A stretch of 6,269 bases of DNA from Ruminococcaceae bacterium UBA5396. Its GTDB lineage: Bacteria; Bacillota; Clostridia; Oscillospirales; Acutalibacteraceae. Made by a program: the position numbers and the translations under genes. The stretch covers positions 1-6,269 of the forward strand of contig DHOG01000043.1 of assembly GCA_002410715.1 (NCBI GenBank). Direction: 5' to 3'. The notes under the pieces were generated by a model, which searched no databases, was not told the origin of the DNA, and saw only the letters and a program-made list of their open reading frames with translations. Of this stretch, positions 1-6,165 are shown one piece after another. The first letter of the stretch is position 1, and every line of letters starts with the position of its first letter.

Positions 1-23
1 TGAATTCATTTTACAGCGTTTTA

Positions 24-194
24 TTATGCTCTCCTAAATAAATCTCGAATATATTCCCGCATTTCCTCATGCGATTTAAAATCGCCAGCACGTGCGTTAA
101 CCTGTTCCTGTATCTCTTCAGGCAGCGAAAAGAAATAATCATCATCATTTAACAAATGGCCGTTTAAATAGTCGTTAAAATCGGCCCTACCCAT
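24..194 (-). CDS. Small acidic hypothetical protein, 56 residues
   Basis: I do not recognise a named family with certainty. The start chosen is the ATG at 194, because a strong GGAGGT lies 9 bases upstream; a GTG at 224 in the same frame would place that ribosome site inside the gene. The protein begins MGRADFNDYLNG, has an acidic DDDYFF patch near residues 27-32, a LPEEIQEQV stretch near 34-42 and a basic C-terminal helix ending RDLFRRA. It looks like a short, soluble, mainly helical protein with no signal peptide, membrane segment or metal-binding cysteines. Small clostridial proteins with a similar LPEE...EEM...Y pattern exist and are usually annotated as hypothetical; that comparison is from memory. 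It follows the cupin gene on the same strand after 117 bases, so it may be read through from the operon or have its own promoter. Its ribosome site lies in a possible hairpin. Confidence 0.6.
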   Translation of the reverse strand: MGRADFNDYLNGHLLNDDDYFFSLPEEIQEQVNARAGDFKSHEEMREYIRDLFRRA

Positions 195-200
195 AGCATA

Positions 201-233
201 TTCACCTCCGAAATTAGTATTCACGAAGGTGAA
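201..233 (-). promoter_or_regulatory. Hairpin that would hide the ribosome site of the 56-residue gene
   Basis: In the minus-strand RNA, UUCACCUUCG (233-224) can pair with CGGAGGUGAA (210-201). This gives 10 base pairs including one U·G wobble, closed by a 13-base A/U-rich loop. The 3' arm contains the whole GGAGGU ribosome site of the gene starting at 194. The opposite strand would have an A·C mismatch at the wobble position, so the fold favours the coding-strand RNA. Such folds can limit translation until melted by heat, a protein, a ligand or a translating ribosome. The pairing is seen; the control is inferred. Confidence 0.5.
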
Positions 234-270
234 ATCGAAAAATCAGGAAATCAAAACCACGCACCTGCAA

Positions 271-308
271 TTCCTATGGTAAACATTCAAGCATTCGGTA
301 GGAACGCT
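271..308 (-). other. Weak hairpins just after the cupin gene
   Basis: Two mutually exclusive pairings are possible in the minus-strand RNA. AGCGUUC (308-302) can pair with GAAUGCU (296-290), giving 7 pairs with one G·U and a 5-base loop. Alternatively UUCCUA (304-299) can pair with UAGGAA (276-271) around a larger loop. Neither is followed by a run of U, so this is not a convincing intrinsic terminator. It may be a weak mRNA end or part of the leader of the small downstream gene. Confidence 0.25.
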
Positions 309-311
309 AAC

Positions 312-713
312 CTATCCCTGTACAAGACTGCGCACCTGAAAAATTTGCTCCTGGCTGAGATTTAACACATCGCTGTTTTCCATGCCGGTGGAGGAATCTT
401 CAATCAAGATCAGCCGCACATCCTTTGTGGTAACCGTATTATGCCATAGTGAGCGTGGGATATTATACACCCTCATGGGCTGCATCTTTTCGGCCTCGAT
501 CTCCAGTGTACCATTATTCTCGTTGGCGTAAATCAGGGTACAGCTGCCCGATAAAAGCACAAACAGCTCGTCGGTCTGATTATGGCGTTCCAGCATATCG
601 ATGCCCATTCTATCGTTGGCAGGCTTCCAGTTCTTAATTCCCACCATCCATTTTTCATTTTCAAAAACACGTTTCATGCCTTCTCCGTCAAAATCCAGTA
701 TCTGAATCTTCAT
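312..713 (-). CDS. Small cupin-fold protein, possible sugar isomerase or sugar-binding protein
   Basis: This 133-residue protein has a single cupin barrel. Motif 1 is seen as ERHNQTDELFVLLSG (residues 42-56), with His44 and Glu49 in place; the usual second histidine is absent. Motif 2 is seen as YNIPRSLWHN (83-92), with Pro86, His91 and Asn92. A metal site of two His and one Glu is therefore possible but reduced. The stretch LFVLLSGSCTLI recalls the WxcM/FdtA type of sugar ketoisomerase cupins, but the protein is not close enough to assign that activity. The ATG at 713 is chosen because AGGAAGG lies just upstream; a GTG at 773 would overlap the transketolase gene and has no better site. It lies 38 bases after the transketolase C-terminal subunit and is probably the last gene of the sugar operon. 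A role in isomerising or sensing a sugar is inferred from context. Confidence 0.8.
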   Translation of the reverse strand: MKIQILDFDGEGMKRVFENEKWMVGIKNWKPANDRMGIDMLERHNQTDELFVLLSGSCTLIYANENNGTLEIEAEKMQPMRVYNIPRSLWHNTVTTKDVRLILIEDSSTGMENSDVLNLSQEQIFQVRSLVQG

Positions 714-751
714 TTGGATGACCTTCCTTTCCGCCCTCTTTTGGGTATCCC

Positions 752-1684
752 TTACCCTTTTAATGCCATACACTGATTGACAATGTTCTCGGCTGTCAAC
801 CCGTATTCCTTAAACAGATGCTCCGGCTTGCCAGACCTCCCGAATTTGTCCTGAATGCCGATTCGTGCAAACCTTGCCGAGGAATTGCCCGCAAGCACTT
901 CGGCTACAGCGGAACCCAGTCCGCCGATGACAGAATGCTCCTCTACCGTAACAACTGCACCGCATTTGTTGGCCATTTCAAGTACACATTGGTTATCAAA
1001 CGGCTTGATGGTATGGAAATTTACCACTGCGGCGTTGATATTCTTGGCGGCAAGCTGCTCGGCGGCCGCCAGTGCATAGGGAACCATCAATCCCGTTGTC
1101 ATGATACAGATGTCACTGCCATCCCGCATAGGATTGGCTTTTCCGGGAACAAACGGGGTATCCTGGGTTGTAATGGTATCTACAATCGGGCGGGCAACGC
1201 GGATATAGACCGGGCCGCTGATTTCAGCTGCTGCAAACACCGCTTTGCGTGTTTCGATCGGATCACAGGGCACCAATATGGTCATTCCGGGAATTTCCCT
1301 CATCAGGGCAATATCTTCAAAGCTCTGATGACTTCCTCCATCCTCCCCTACACTCAAACCCGAGTGGGAAAGCCCGAATTTCACGTTTGCATCCACATAA
1401 GCAATGGAGTTGCGGATCATTTCATAAGCACGTCCCGCTCCAAACAGCGCAAAGGTGCTGAAAAACGGAACAAGTCCGGCATGTGCAAATCCGGCTGCAG
1501 CGCAAACCATGTTGGTTTCGGCGATACCAAAATTAAAAAACCGGTCGGGAAACTCTTTGGCAAATATGCTGGTCATGGTGGCGTGTGCAAGGTCGGCATC
1601 CAGCACAACCACCCGGCTGTCCTTGCGTCCCAGTTCAACAAGCGCATTCCCGTAAGACACGCGCAAGGATTGCTTTTCAATCAT
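752..1684 (-). CDS. Transketolase, C-terminal subunit (pyrimidine-binding and C-terminal domains)
   Basis: This 310-residue protein is the second half of a split, thiamine-diphosphate-dependent transketolase. The pyrimidine-binding domain occupies about residues 5-165. FGIAETNM carries Glu56, the residue expected to activate the cofactor's aminopyrimidine ring. SVGEDGGSHQ (110-119) carries Asp114 and His118, which match the conserved DGxxH substrate-site residues of transketolases. The C-terminal domain follows from about 190 to 305, with VEEHSVIGGLG and a final GKPEHLFKEYGL. It must pair with the N-terminal subunit encoded immediately upstream, because each active site is built across both polypeptides. 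Its ATG lies inside the end of that gene: the two overlap by the 8 bases ATGATTGA, which predicts translational coupling and equal amounts. The ribosome site, GGGGGTGG six bases before the ATG, is unorthodox. The ketose substrate is not readable from these motifs. Confidence 0.93.
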   Translation of the reverse strand: MIEKQSLRVSYGNALVELGRKDSRVVVLDADLAHATMTSIFAKEFPDRFFNFGIAETNMVCAAAGFAHAGLVPFFSTFALFGAGRAYEMIRNSIAYVDANVKFGLSHSGLSVGEDGGSHQSFEDIALMREIPGMTILVPCDPIETRKAVFAAAEISGPVYIRVARPIVDTITTQDTPFVPGKANPMRDGSDICIMTTGLMVPYALAAAEQLAAKNINAAVVNFHTIKPFDNQCVLEMANKCGAVVTVEEHSVIGGLGSAVAEVLAGNSSARFARIGIQDKFGRSGKPEHLFKEYGLTAENIVNQCMALKG

Positions 1685-2498
1685 TGGTGTCCACCCCCAG
1701 CTCCTTCATAGCATCGAGATATTCAATCTCACTCGGCGCTTTTCCATGCCACCCGAATTGATCCTCCATAAACGAAACCCCACGGCCTTTAAATGTGTCA
1801 CAGCATACAAATTTGGGTTTGCCGCTGCCCACCGGTTTTTTTAGTGCGGCGGTTATGGTGTCAATTTCATGTCCGTTCACCTTCATACATTCAAATCCGA
1901 AGGCTTCATATTTTTTCATGATATCACCGATATCCATCACCTCTTCATTCGAACCGTCAATCTGCAGCCGGTTATGATCAAGAATCACCGTAAGATTATC
2001 CAGCTTGTAATGGGCTGCCGCCATTGCCGCCTCCCAAACAAGCCCTTCCTGTGATTCCCCGTCCCCGATGATGGCGTAAACCTTATAGTCTGCTTTTAAA
2101 TGCTTGGCGGCAATCGCAATACCGGTGGCAATCGAGACCCCCTGCCCCAGCGAGCCGGTATTCACATCCACGCCCGGCGTTTTTGTGCTGTCGGGATGTC
2201 CCTGAAGATGGCTGTCAATCTGGCGCAGTGTCCATAAATCCTCTCTTGGAAAATAGCCTTTGTCTGCAAGAACGGCATATAATGCCGGACAGGCATGGCC
2301 TTTGCTGAGCACAATTCTGTCTCTGTTTTCCATCTTGGGGTTTTTGGGGTCAACATTGGCAACCTGATAATATAGAGAAATCAGTATTTCAACACAGGAC
2401 AAGGAGCCCCCCGGGTGTCCCGATTGACTTGTATAAAGCATCCGGAGAATATCCCCGCGAATCCGCCTCGCCTTTTCAGTAACATTTATATTTTCCAT
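1677..2498 (-). CDS. Transketolase, N-terminal subunit (thiamine diphosphate-binding)
   Basis: This 273-residue protein is the cofactor-binding half of a split transketolase. SGHPGGSLS (26-34), SKGHACPALYA (65-75) and QGHPD (99-103) supply the conserved histidines His28, His68 and His101. GDGESQEG begins at 145 and leads to Asn176 in LDHN, forming the GDG...N motif that holds the magnesium and diphosphate. GWHGKAP near 249-255 carries His251, another conserved active-site histidine. No key residue seems lost, so the enzyme should be active. Full-length transketolases are about 660 residues; here the reaction is divided between this gene and the next, as is common in Clostridia. The ATG at 2498 has AAAGGA nine bases upstream, 15 bases after the permease stop. 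Its place directly behind sugar-transport genes suggests use in catabolism of the imported sugar rather than only housekeeping pentose phosphate flux, which is an inference. Confidence 0.93.
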   Translation of the reverse strand: MENINVTEKARRIRGDILRMLYTSQSGHPGGSLSCVEILISLYYQVANVDPKNPKMENRDRIVLSKGHACPALYAVLADKGYFPREDLWTLRQIDSHLQGHPDSTKTPGVDVNTGSLGQGVSIATGIAIAAKHLKADYKVYAIIGDGESQEGLVWEAAMAAAHYKLDNLTVILDHNRLQIDGSNEEVMDIGDIMKKYEAFGFECMKVNGHEIDTITAALKKPVGSGKPKFVCCDTFKGRGVSFMEDQFGWHGKAPSEIEYLDAMKELGVDTND

Positions 2499-2513
2499 TC
2501 ATCCTGATCCTTT

Positions 2514-3350
2514 CTAGCCCTTGACGGCGCCTGCCGTCAAGCCTTCTACCAATCTTTTTTGTGCAAAAAAGAACAGCACGCATACCGGAATAATGGTAAT
2601 AATACCGCCCGCAGTCAGCAAATCCCACTGAACCCCCAGCTGTCCGATTAGATTCTTCAGCGATACCGGAATGGTTCGGCTTCTCTCGTTTGTAAACATG
2701 ACGGCAAAGGTATACTCATTCCAAGAGGTCATAAAAATATAAACGCCGGTCGCAATCAGACAGGGAACCAGCACCGGCAGAATAATACGGGTAAACGCCT
2801 GTGCCCTGTTTGCCCCGTCCACCATACCGGCCTCTTCAAGAGACATGGGGAGGTCGCTGAGATACCCATTCAACAGCCAGACCGAAAAGGGAATGGTGAA
2901 GGTTGTGTAGGACAACACAAGGGCGAGCGGGGTGTATAGTATGCCGAGATTTCGCATAATGGCGTATAACGGAATGAGCAGTAAAACAGTTGGAAACATA
3001 TTGTTTGTAAGAAATAGAATCATAAACGCCTTTCGTCCCCGAAACCTGAACCGAGAAAAAGAATAGGACGCCAGCGAAGATACAAACAGAGTCAGCAGCG
3101 TCGTAATCAACGCCACAAGAAAGCTGTTCCCCATCGGGTGCAGAAAATTATAGTCCAAAAACAATGATTTGTATGCGCTGAAGGTTACACTGCGCGGCCA
3201 GTAGGTCACCACCCTTCCATACAGCTCCTGCTCCGGCTTGATGGAGGTCACAAACGTCCAGTAAAACGGAAAAAGTAGAAACAGCAGGATGAGGGTGAGT
3301 GGCAGGTACAAGAACAGAAATCTTGAAAGGGCGCTTTGTTTTCTTTCCAT
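2514..3350 (-). CDS. Sugar ABC transporter permease, MalG type (CUT1 family)
   Basis: This 278-residue integral membrane protein has six hydrophobic segments, roughly 11-35, 73-98, 108-132, 141-163, 187-214 and 246-264. The cytoplasmic coupling loop for the ATPase is clear: LEEAGMVDGA at 171-180, then IILP at 189-192, the EAA motif of binding-protein-dependent permeases. The ending RLVEGLTAGAVKG is typical of MalG-like permeases. It should form the membrane channel with the permease encoded just before it. Only two bases separate this ATG from the upstream stop codon, and its AGGAGG ribosome site (3358-3363) lies within the last codons of that gene. No ABC ATPase lies in the window; CUT1 importers of Gram-positive bacteria often share a MsmK/MsiK-type ATPase encoded elsewhere. 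The transported sugar cannot be told from the permease. Confidence 0.93.
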   Translation of the reverse strand: MERKQSALSRFLFLYLPLTLILLFLLFPFYWTFVTSIKPEQELYGRVVTYWPRSVTFSAYKSLFLDYNFLHPMGNSFLVALITTLLTLFVSSLASYSFSRFRFRGRKAFMILFLTNNMFPTVLLLIPLYAIMRNLGILYTPLALVLSYTTFTIPFSVWLLNGYLSDLPMSLEEAGMVDGANRAQAFTRIILPVLVPCLIATGVYIFMTSWNEYTFAVMFTNERSRTIPVSLKNLIGQLGVQWDLLTAGGIITIIPVCVLFFFAQKRLVEGLTAGAVKG

Positions 3351-3352
3351 TC

Positions 3353-4231
3353 CTATGCCTCCTGATTTTTAAAGAGATTTCGTAAATAGGGAACTGCGAC
3401 AAGCAGCAAAACCGCGGTAAGAAGCAGCGACATGGTAGATGCGTATCCGAGATTGAGCGAATTTGCTTTGTTGAAAACATAAACGCTTAGGGTTTGGGAA
3501 GCGTACGCCGGACCGCCTCCTGTCATGTTGAAAATAACGTCTACCGAGTTGGCAACCCATATAATTCTCAACAATGTGGTCACATAGATTGTGTTCTGCA
3601 AGGACGGTACCGTGATTCGAAAAAATTTTTGAAAAACATTAGCGCCATCAATATCTGCCGCTTCATAAAGCTCCCCCGGCACCCCCTGAAGTCCCGCCAA
3701 AAGCATGAGCGCAAAAAAGGGAATTCCCTGCCATATGATTGTAACAACCACAGCCGGAAACACCGTATCCTGCCGCGCAAGAAAGGCAATAGGGTCTTCT
3801 ATCAGATTTAGCTTCATCAGAATATCGTTGAGAACCCCAAAGCTTCCGTCATAAATCCATCGCCACATCAGCCCAATCAGAACGCCCGGTGTTACCCAAG
3901 GAATCAGACTTATTGACCGAACAACTCCACGACCGCGGAAGGATTTGTTCAAAATCAACGCAAGACAAAATCCAAACACAAACTGAAACCCCACTCCAAA
4001 CACCACCCAGTACACCGTTCGCAGCAGGGACTGCCAGAAAAGGGTGTCTTTCATGACAGCCACGTAGTTGTCAAATCCGATAAACCCAATTTGGGATGGA
4101 CGTCTGAGATCATAGCTTTGGAAGCTCATGAATACGGCGTTAATCGCAGGTATGAGCACCACTGCCAGAACAACCAGCAGTGCGGGCGCTAACAGCAGGT
4201 AGGGCCAAAAACCGCCTTTTCTTTGATGCAA
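3353..4231 (-). CDS. Sugar ABC transporter permease, MalF/UgpA type (CUT1 family)
   Basis: This is a permease of 292 residues with six hydrophobic segments, near 10-30, 69-95, 103-125, 159-182, 214-233 and 265-284. The coupling loop reads YEAADIDGANVFQKFFRI followed by TVP, an EAA motif at about 190-209. The GGGPAYAS segment around 238-245 is typical of MalF/UgpA-like subunits. I choose the TTG at 4231 as start. AGAGGTGA lies just upstream at proper spacing, while the alternative in-frame GTG at 4240 is itself part of that ribosome site and so could not be served by it. A TTG start may keep production low relative to the binding protein. The gene follows the binding-protein gene after more than 200 bases that contain a strong hairpin, and its stop is two bases from the next permease. 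Substrate is unknown, but the CUT1 group usually imports oligosaccharides, glycosides or sugar derivatives. Confidence 0.92.
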   Translation of the reverse strand: MHQRKGGFWPYLLLAPALLVVLAVVLIPAINAVFMSFQSYDLRRPSQIGFIGFDNYVAVMKDTLFWQSLLRTVYWVVFGVGFQFVFGFCLALILNKSFRGRGVVRSISLIPWVTPGVLIGLMWRWIYDGSFGVLNDILMKLNLIEDPIAFLARQDTVFPAVVVTIIWQGIPFFALMLLAGLQGVPGELYEAADIDGANVFQKFFRITVPSLQNTIYVTTLLRIIWVANSVDVIFNMTGGGPAYASQTLSVYVFNKANSLNLGYASTMSLLLTAVLLLVAVPYLRNLFKNQEA

Positions 4232-4236
4232 ATTAT

Positions 4237-4244
4237 TCACCTCT
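4237..4244 (-). promoter_or_regulatory. Ribosome binding site of the first permease gene, overlapping a GTG
   Basis: The minus strand reads AGAGGTGA here, a near-ideal ribosome site. The GTG inside it (4240-4238) is in frame with the permease and could be mistaken for the start. The TTG at 4231, eight bases after the AGAGG core, is the better start. A second, weaker GAGG 13 bases before the GTG leaves slight doubt. Confidence 0.7.
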
Positions 4245-4372
4245 TTTTTACAACCTCGAATGTAGCTTCATTTCCTGTGGATGGTTGGTATGCGGTGGGA
4301 TACCCCCTTTGTTTTTGGTTGGCATAATATAACGTTTCACCCGTAACATTGCACAAGTATTACTGCCCCAAA

Positions 4373-4401
4373 TGTACGGGACGGATTTCCCGTCCCGTAC
4401 A
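4373..4401 (-). other. Strong RNA hairpin between binding-protein and permease genes
   Basis: In the minus-strand RNA, UGUACGGGACGG-type arms of 12 bases (4401-4390 and 4384-4373) pair perfectly around the 5-base loop GAAAU. No U run follows (the next bases are UUUGGGG), so it is not a standard terminator. It stands 52 bases after the binding-protein stop and more than 140 bases before the permease start. A likely role is a 3' end block that protects the binding-protein message from exonucleases, giving more binding protein than permease, as known for the malE-malF gap of enteric bacteria. Partial termination is also possible. The rest of 4232-4453 shows only short weak repeats. Confidence 0.7.
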
Positions 4402-4453
4402 AAATCATTTTACTAGGTTTGGACAAACAGACAGAACCAAGCTTCTTGCCATA

Positions 4454-5725
4454 TCAGCTGCCGTAAAGTCCTTTCTGTAGCTCCTGCATGGCCTGTGCTG
4501 CAGTTTTGTTGCCTGCCAATGCTGCCGCTGTGGTATTGGGCCAAATGGTGCTAATCCATTCGGTGGTGGTATCTAAAATTGGGAAAATACCGGCATAAGG
4601 CGCGCCTTTGATGGAAACCTTCATAAACTTGTTTTCCTGGAATTCGGGCAAAGCCTGAACCCGCTTGCTGACAGGCACGTTTCCGGTGGTCTTACACCAT
4701 TCCTCCTGCCCTTTTCCGGTTGCAAGATAAGCAACCCATTGGAACGCCGCATCCTTATTGTCGCATTTTTCAAAAATAACGTTCTCGGTATCTCCCATGG
4801 ATGTCCATTGCTTCTCACCTGCCGGGAAGGGGAAGGCATCAACATCGTCTCCCAAGGATTCAACCATCCCGCTGGAGGAACCGATATGGTGAATGGTCAT
4901 TGCGGTTCTGCCCGACTTAAAGTTGGCGATGATTTCATTAAACCCGTCGGTTGGCGCAGTAGGCGGAACATATCCCTTTTTAAACAGATTGATAAAGTCC
5001 TGCATGCCTGCCACAGCCTGGGTCGTTGTAAAGTCGGATAAATCCCCGCCGCGTCCGTAAATAAAGCTTCCCCATGGCTCCTGTCCACCTGTCGAGCCCC
5101 GCATTCCAAAGCCGTATACATCGGTTTTACCGTCGCCGGTGGTATCACGTGTCAGCTTTCTGCAGGCTTCAAGAAATTCCTCATAAGTTGTGGGCACCGC
5201 AACATTGGCATCCTTAAACATGGATGGACGGTAATAAACATATAATATCTGTGTGTTCCACGGCATAACATAAATGCTGTCCGATCCGCCTGCCGTTTTC
5301 ATAACCTCGTATAGGTTGCTTTCGATATCGTCCTTGTCATCCCATTTGTCGATATAGCTGTCGAGGACGGCAAGAAGATTGTTGGCCTTGAACAGGGGAG
5401 TCGAAGTCAGCTTCCACGCGGCAGTGTCCGGTCCGCCGCCGCCCATGGCGGCAGTAAACAGGGTTTCACTGTATCCGCCGCCTTCCCACGGATATTCCTG
5501 TGCCGACACCTTGATGTTCATATTGTTTGAATTATTAAAATCGGTTGCAATTTGCTGCATTTTTGCAGAATAGTCAGGATTGTCCGCCCAAAACCAGTGT
5601 GTGATATTAATTGGTTTATCGGTTACGTTGCCGATGGTGCTTGATTCATCATCTTTTTTCTTGCAGCCCGTCACCATCAACAAGCAAAGAACCGAAATGA
5701 CGGCGAATACTAATATTCTTTTCAC
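4454..5725 (-). CDS. Sugar-binding lipoprotein of an ABC transporter (extracellular solute-binding protein family 1)
   Basis: This 423-residue protein binds the sugar outside the cell and delivers it to the two permeases. The N-terminus has a lysine and arginine, a hydrophobic stretch and the lipobox VTGC, so Cys21 should be lipid-modified and anchor the mature protein to the membrane. Family 1 binding-protein features follow: AMGGGGPDTAAW (93-104), the pattern TTGDGKTDVYGFG (195-207) and an aromatic-rich region such as ITHWFWADNPD (41-51) and QEPWGS (215-220) that may contact the sugar. Length is normal for MalE/UgpB-like proteins. The GTG at 5725 is chosen because GGGGG lies 7 bases upstream and it begins directly with the signal peptide; an ATG at 5788 would add 21 unlikely residues. 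It is the first gene of the operon. The ligand cannot be predicted confidently from sequence alone. Confidence 0.94.
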   Translation of the reverse strand: MKRILVFAVISVLCLLMVTGCKKKDDESSTIGNVTDKPINITHWFWADNPDYSAKMQQIATDFNNSNNMNIKVSAQEYPWEGGGYSETLFTAAMGGGGPDTAAWKLTSTPLFKANNLLAVLDSYIDKWDDKDDIESNLYEVMKTAGGSDSIYVMPWNTQILYVYYRPSMFKDANVAVPTTYEEFLEACRKLTRDTTGDGKTDVYGFGMRGSTGGQEPWGSFIYGRGGDLSDFTTTQAVAGMQDFINLFKKGYVPPTAPTDGFNEIIANFKSGRTAMTIHHIGSSSGMVESLGDDVDAFPFPAGEKQWTSMGDTENVIFEKCDNKDAAFQWVAYLATGKGQEEWCKTTGNVPVSKRVQALPEFQENKFMKVSIKGAPYAGIFPILDTTTEWISTIWPNTTAAALAGNKTAAQAMQELQKGLYGS

Positions 5726-5732
5726 GATCTTA

Positions 5733-5737
5733 CCCCC
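5733..5737 (-). promoter_or_regulatory. Ribosome binding site of the binding-protein gene
   Basis: The minus strand has GGGGG followed by seven bases and then GTG at 5725. It supports the GTG as start over the ATG at 5788, which has no comparable site in front of it. Confidence 0.65.
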
Positions 5738-5765
5738 ATTAATTATTAAATCAGCACTGTTGAGA

Positions 5766-5815
5766 TGAACATTCCAAGTGTCATACACACAACTTGCTAT
5801 GGATTGTTCATTCCA
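5766..5815. repeat. Two copies of an 11-base repeat in the leader of the binding-protein gene
   Basis: TGAACATTCCA (5766-5776) and TGTTCATTCCA (5805-5815) agree at 9 of 11 bases, are in the same orientation and begin 39 bases apart. The variable pair AA/TT also makes TGAACA and TGTTCA inverted with respect to each other. They lie 40-90 bases upstream of the GTG start, a sensible place for a regulator's binding sites, but no regulator is encoded in the window. Chance similarity is possible. Confidence 0.3.
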
Positions 5816-5849
5816 GCTTTCTCCGGTTTATTTTTTTACAATTTGGTTG

Positions 5850-5930
5850 AATTTATACTCGTCTAATCATGAAAAGTTGTTTTTATAAACAAAAGTATCA
5901 AAAGACACGCCCGACAGATTGATTATCTAT
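5850..5930 (-). promoter_or_regulatory. A/T-rich region likely to contain the operon promoter
   Basis: This stretch is clearly richer in A and T than the genes. On the minus strand it has TATAAA at 5857-5852 and again at 5887-5882, either of which could be a -10 element, but neither has a good -35 at 17 bases. An inverted repeat, TTGTTT and AAACAA around four bases (5877-5892), overlaps the second and could be an operator. The operon needs a promoter between the terminator at 6216-6247 and 5725; this is the best area, without a definite hexamer pair. Confidence 0.3.
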
Positions 5931-5936
5931 GAAAAC

Positions 5937-6165
5937 GGAATGCATAAGTACCCGCGTTCCCTACGGATGGAATAAAAAATTTGCCCCTACCTTGCCCTGC
6001 TTCCTGAGTTTTGAAATAGCGCTATGTATTGCGTATATATTGTATGGATAGGGCTCCGCTCTATCCGAGAGTCTTCTCAACGCGGAGAGAACACGGATAA
6101 TTGGGATTTCCGGCAGATAGGTTCGGCAAGGGCAGAGCCCTTGCCCTTCGGGAAACGTAGCATTC
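5937..6165. repeat. Candidate hairpin-rich intergenic element with weak inverted ends
   Basis: The left end on the plus strand reads GAATGC, 11 bases, then CGTTCCC (5938-5961). The right end on the minus strand reads GAATGC, two bases, then CGTTTCCC (6165-6150). Between them are several G/C-rich stem-loops, unlike the A/T-rich flanks. The left end alone also folds (5937-5943 with 5954-5960, 7 pairs). No transposase and no clear target duplication are seen. It could be a small non-autonomous repeat or an intergenic palindromic repeat of the host; one copy in the window cannot prove this. Confidence 0.3.
6011..6039 (+). promoter_or_regulatory. Plus-strand promoter-like sequence with palindrome in its spacer
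   Basis: TTGAAA (6011-6016) and TATATA (6034-6039) are separated by exactly 17 bases, a good match to a housekeeping sigma-factor promoter. The spacer and last -35 base hold the perfect 10-base palindrome ATAGCGCTAT (6016-6025), centred on CG as LacI-family operators are. Transcription would begin near 6046. No plus-strand gene follows within the window, so it would make a noncoding RNA or be fortuitous. Confidence 0.35.

Noticed and set aside
818..1711. A 297-residue open frame on the plus strand
   Set aside because: It lies opposite the transketolase C-terminal gene, whose protein has clear catalytic motifs. The plus-strand product is rich in Cys and His in a way typical of antisense reading and resembles no family.
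5726..5788. A 21-residue N-terminal extension of the binding protein from the ATG at 5788
   Set aside because: The ATG has no ribosome site and would bury the signal peptide, while the GTG at 5725 has a good site and gives a normal lipoprotein start.
5930..5943. TGAAAACGGAATGC as a catabolite repression (cre) site
   Set aside because: The left half fits the cre consensus but the right half does not, and its place relative to a promoter is unclear.
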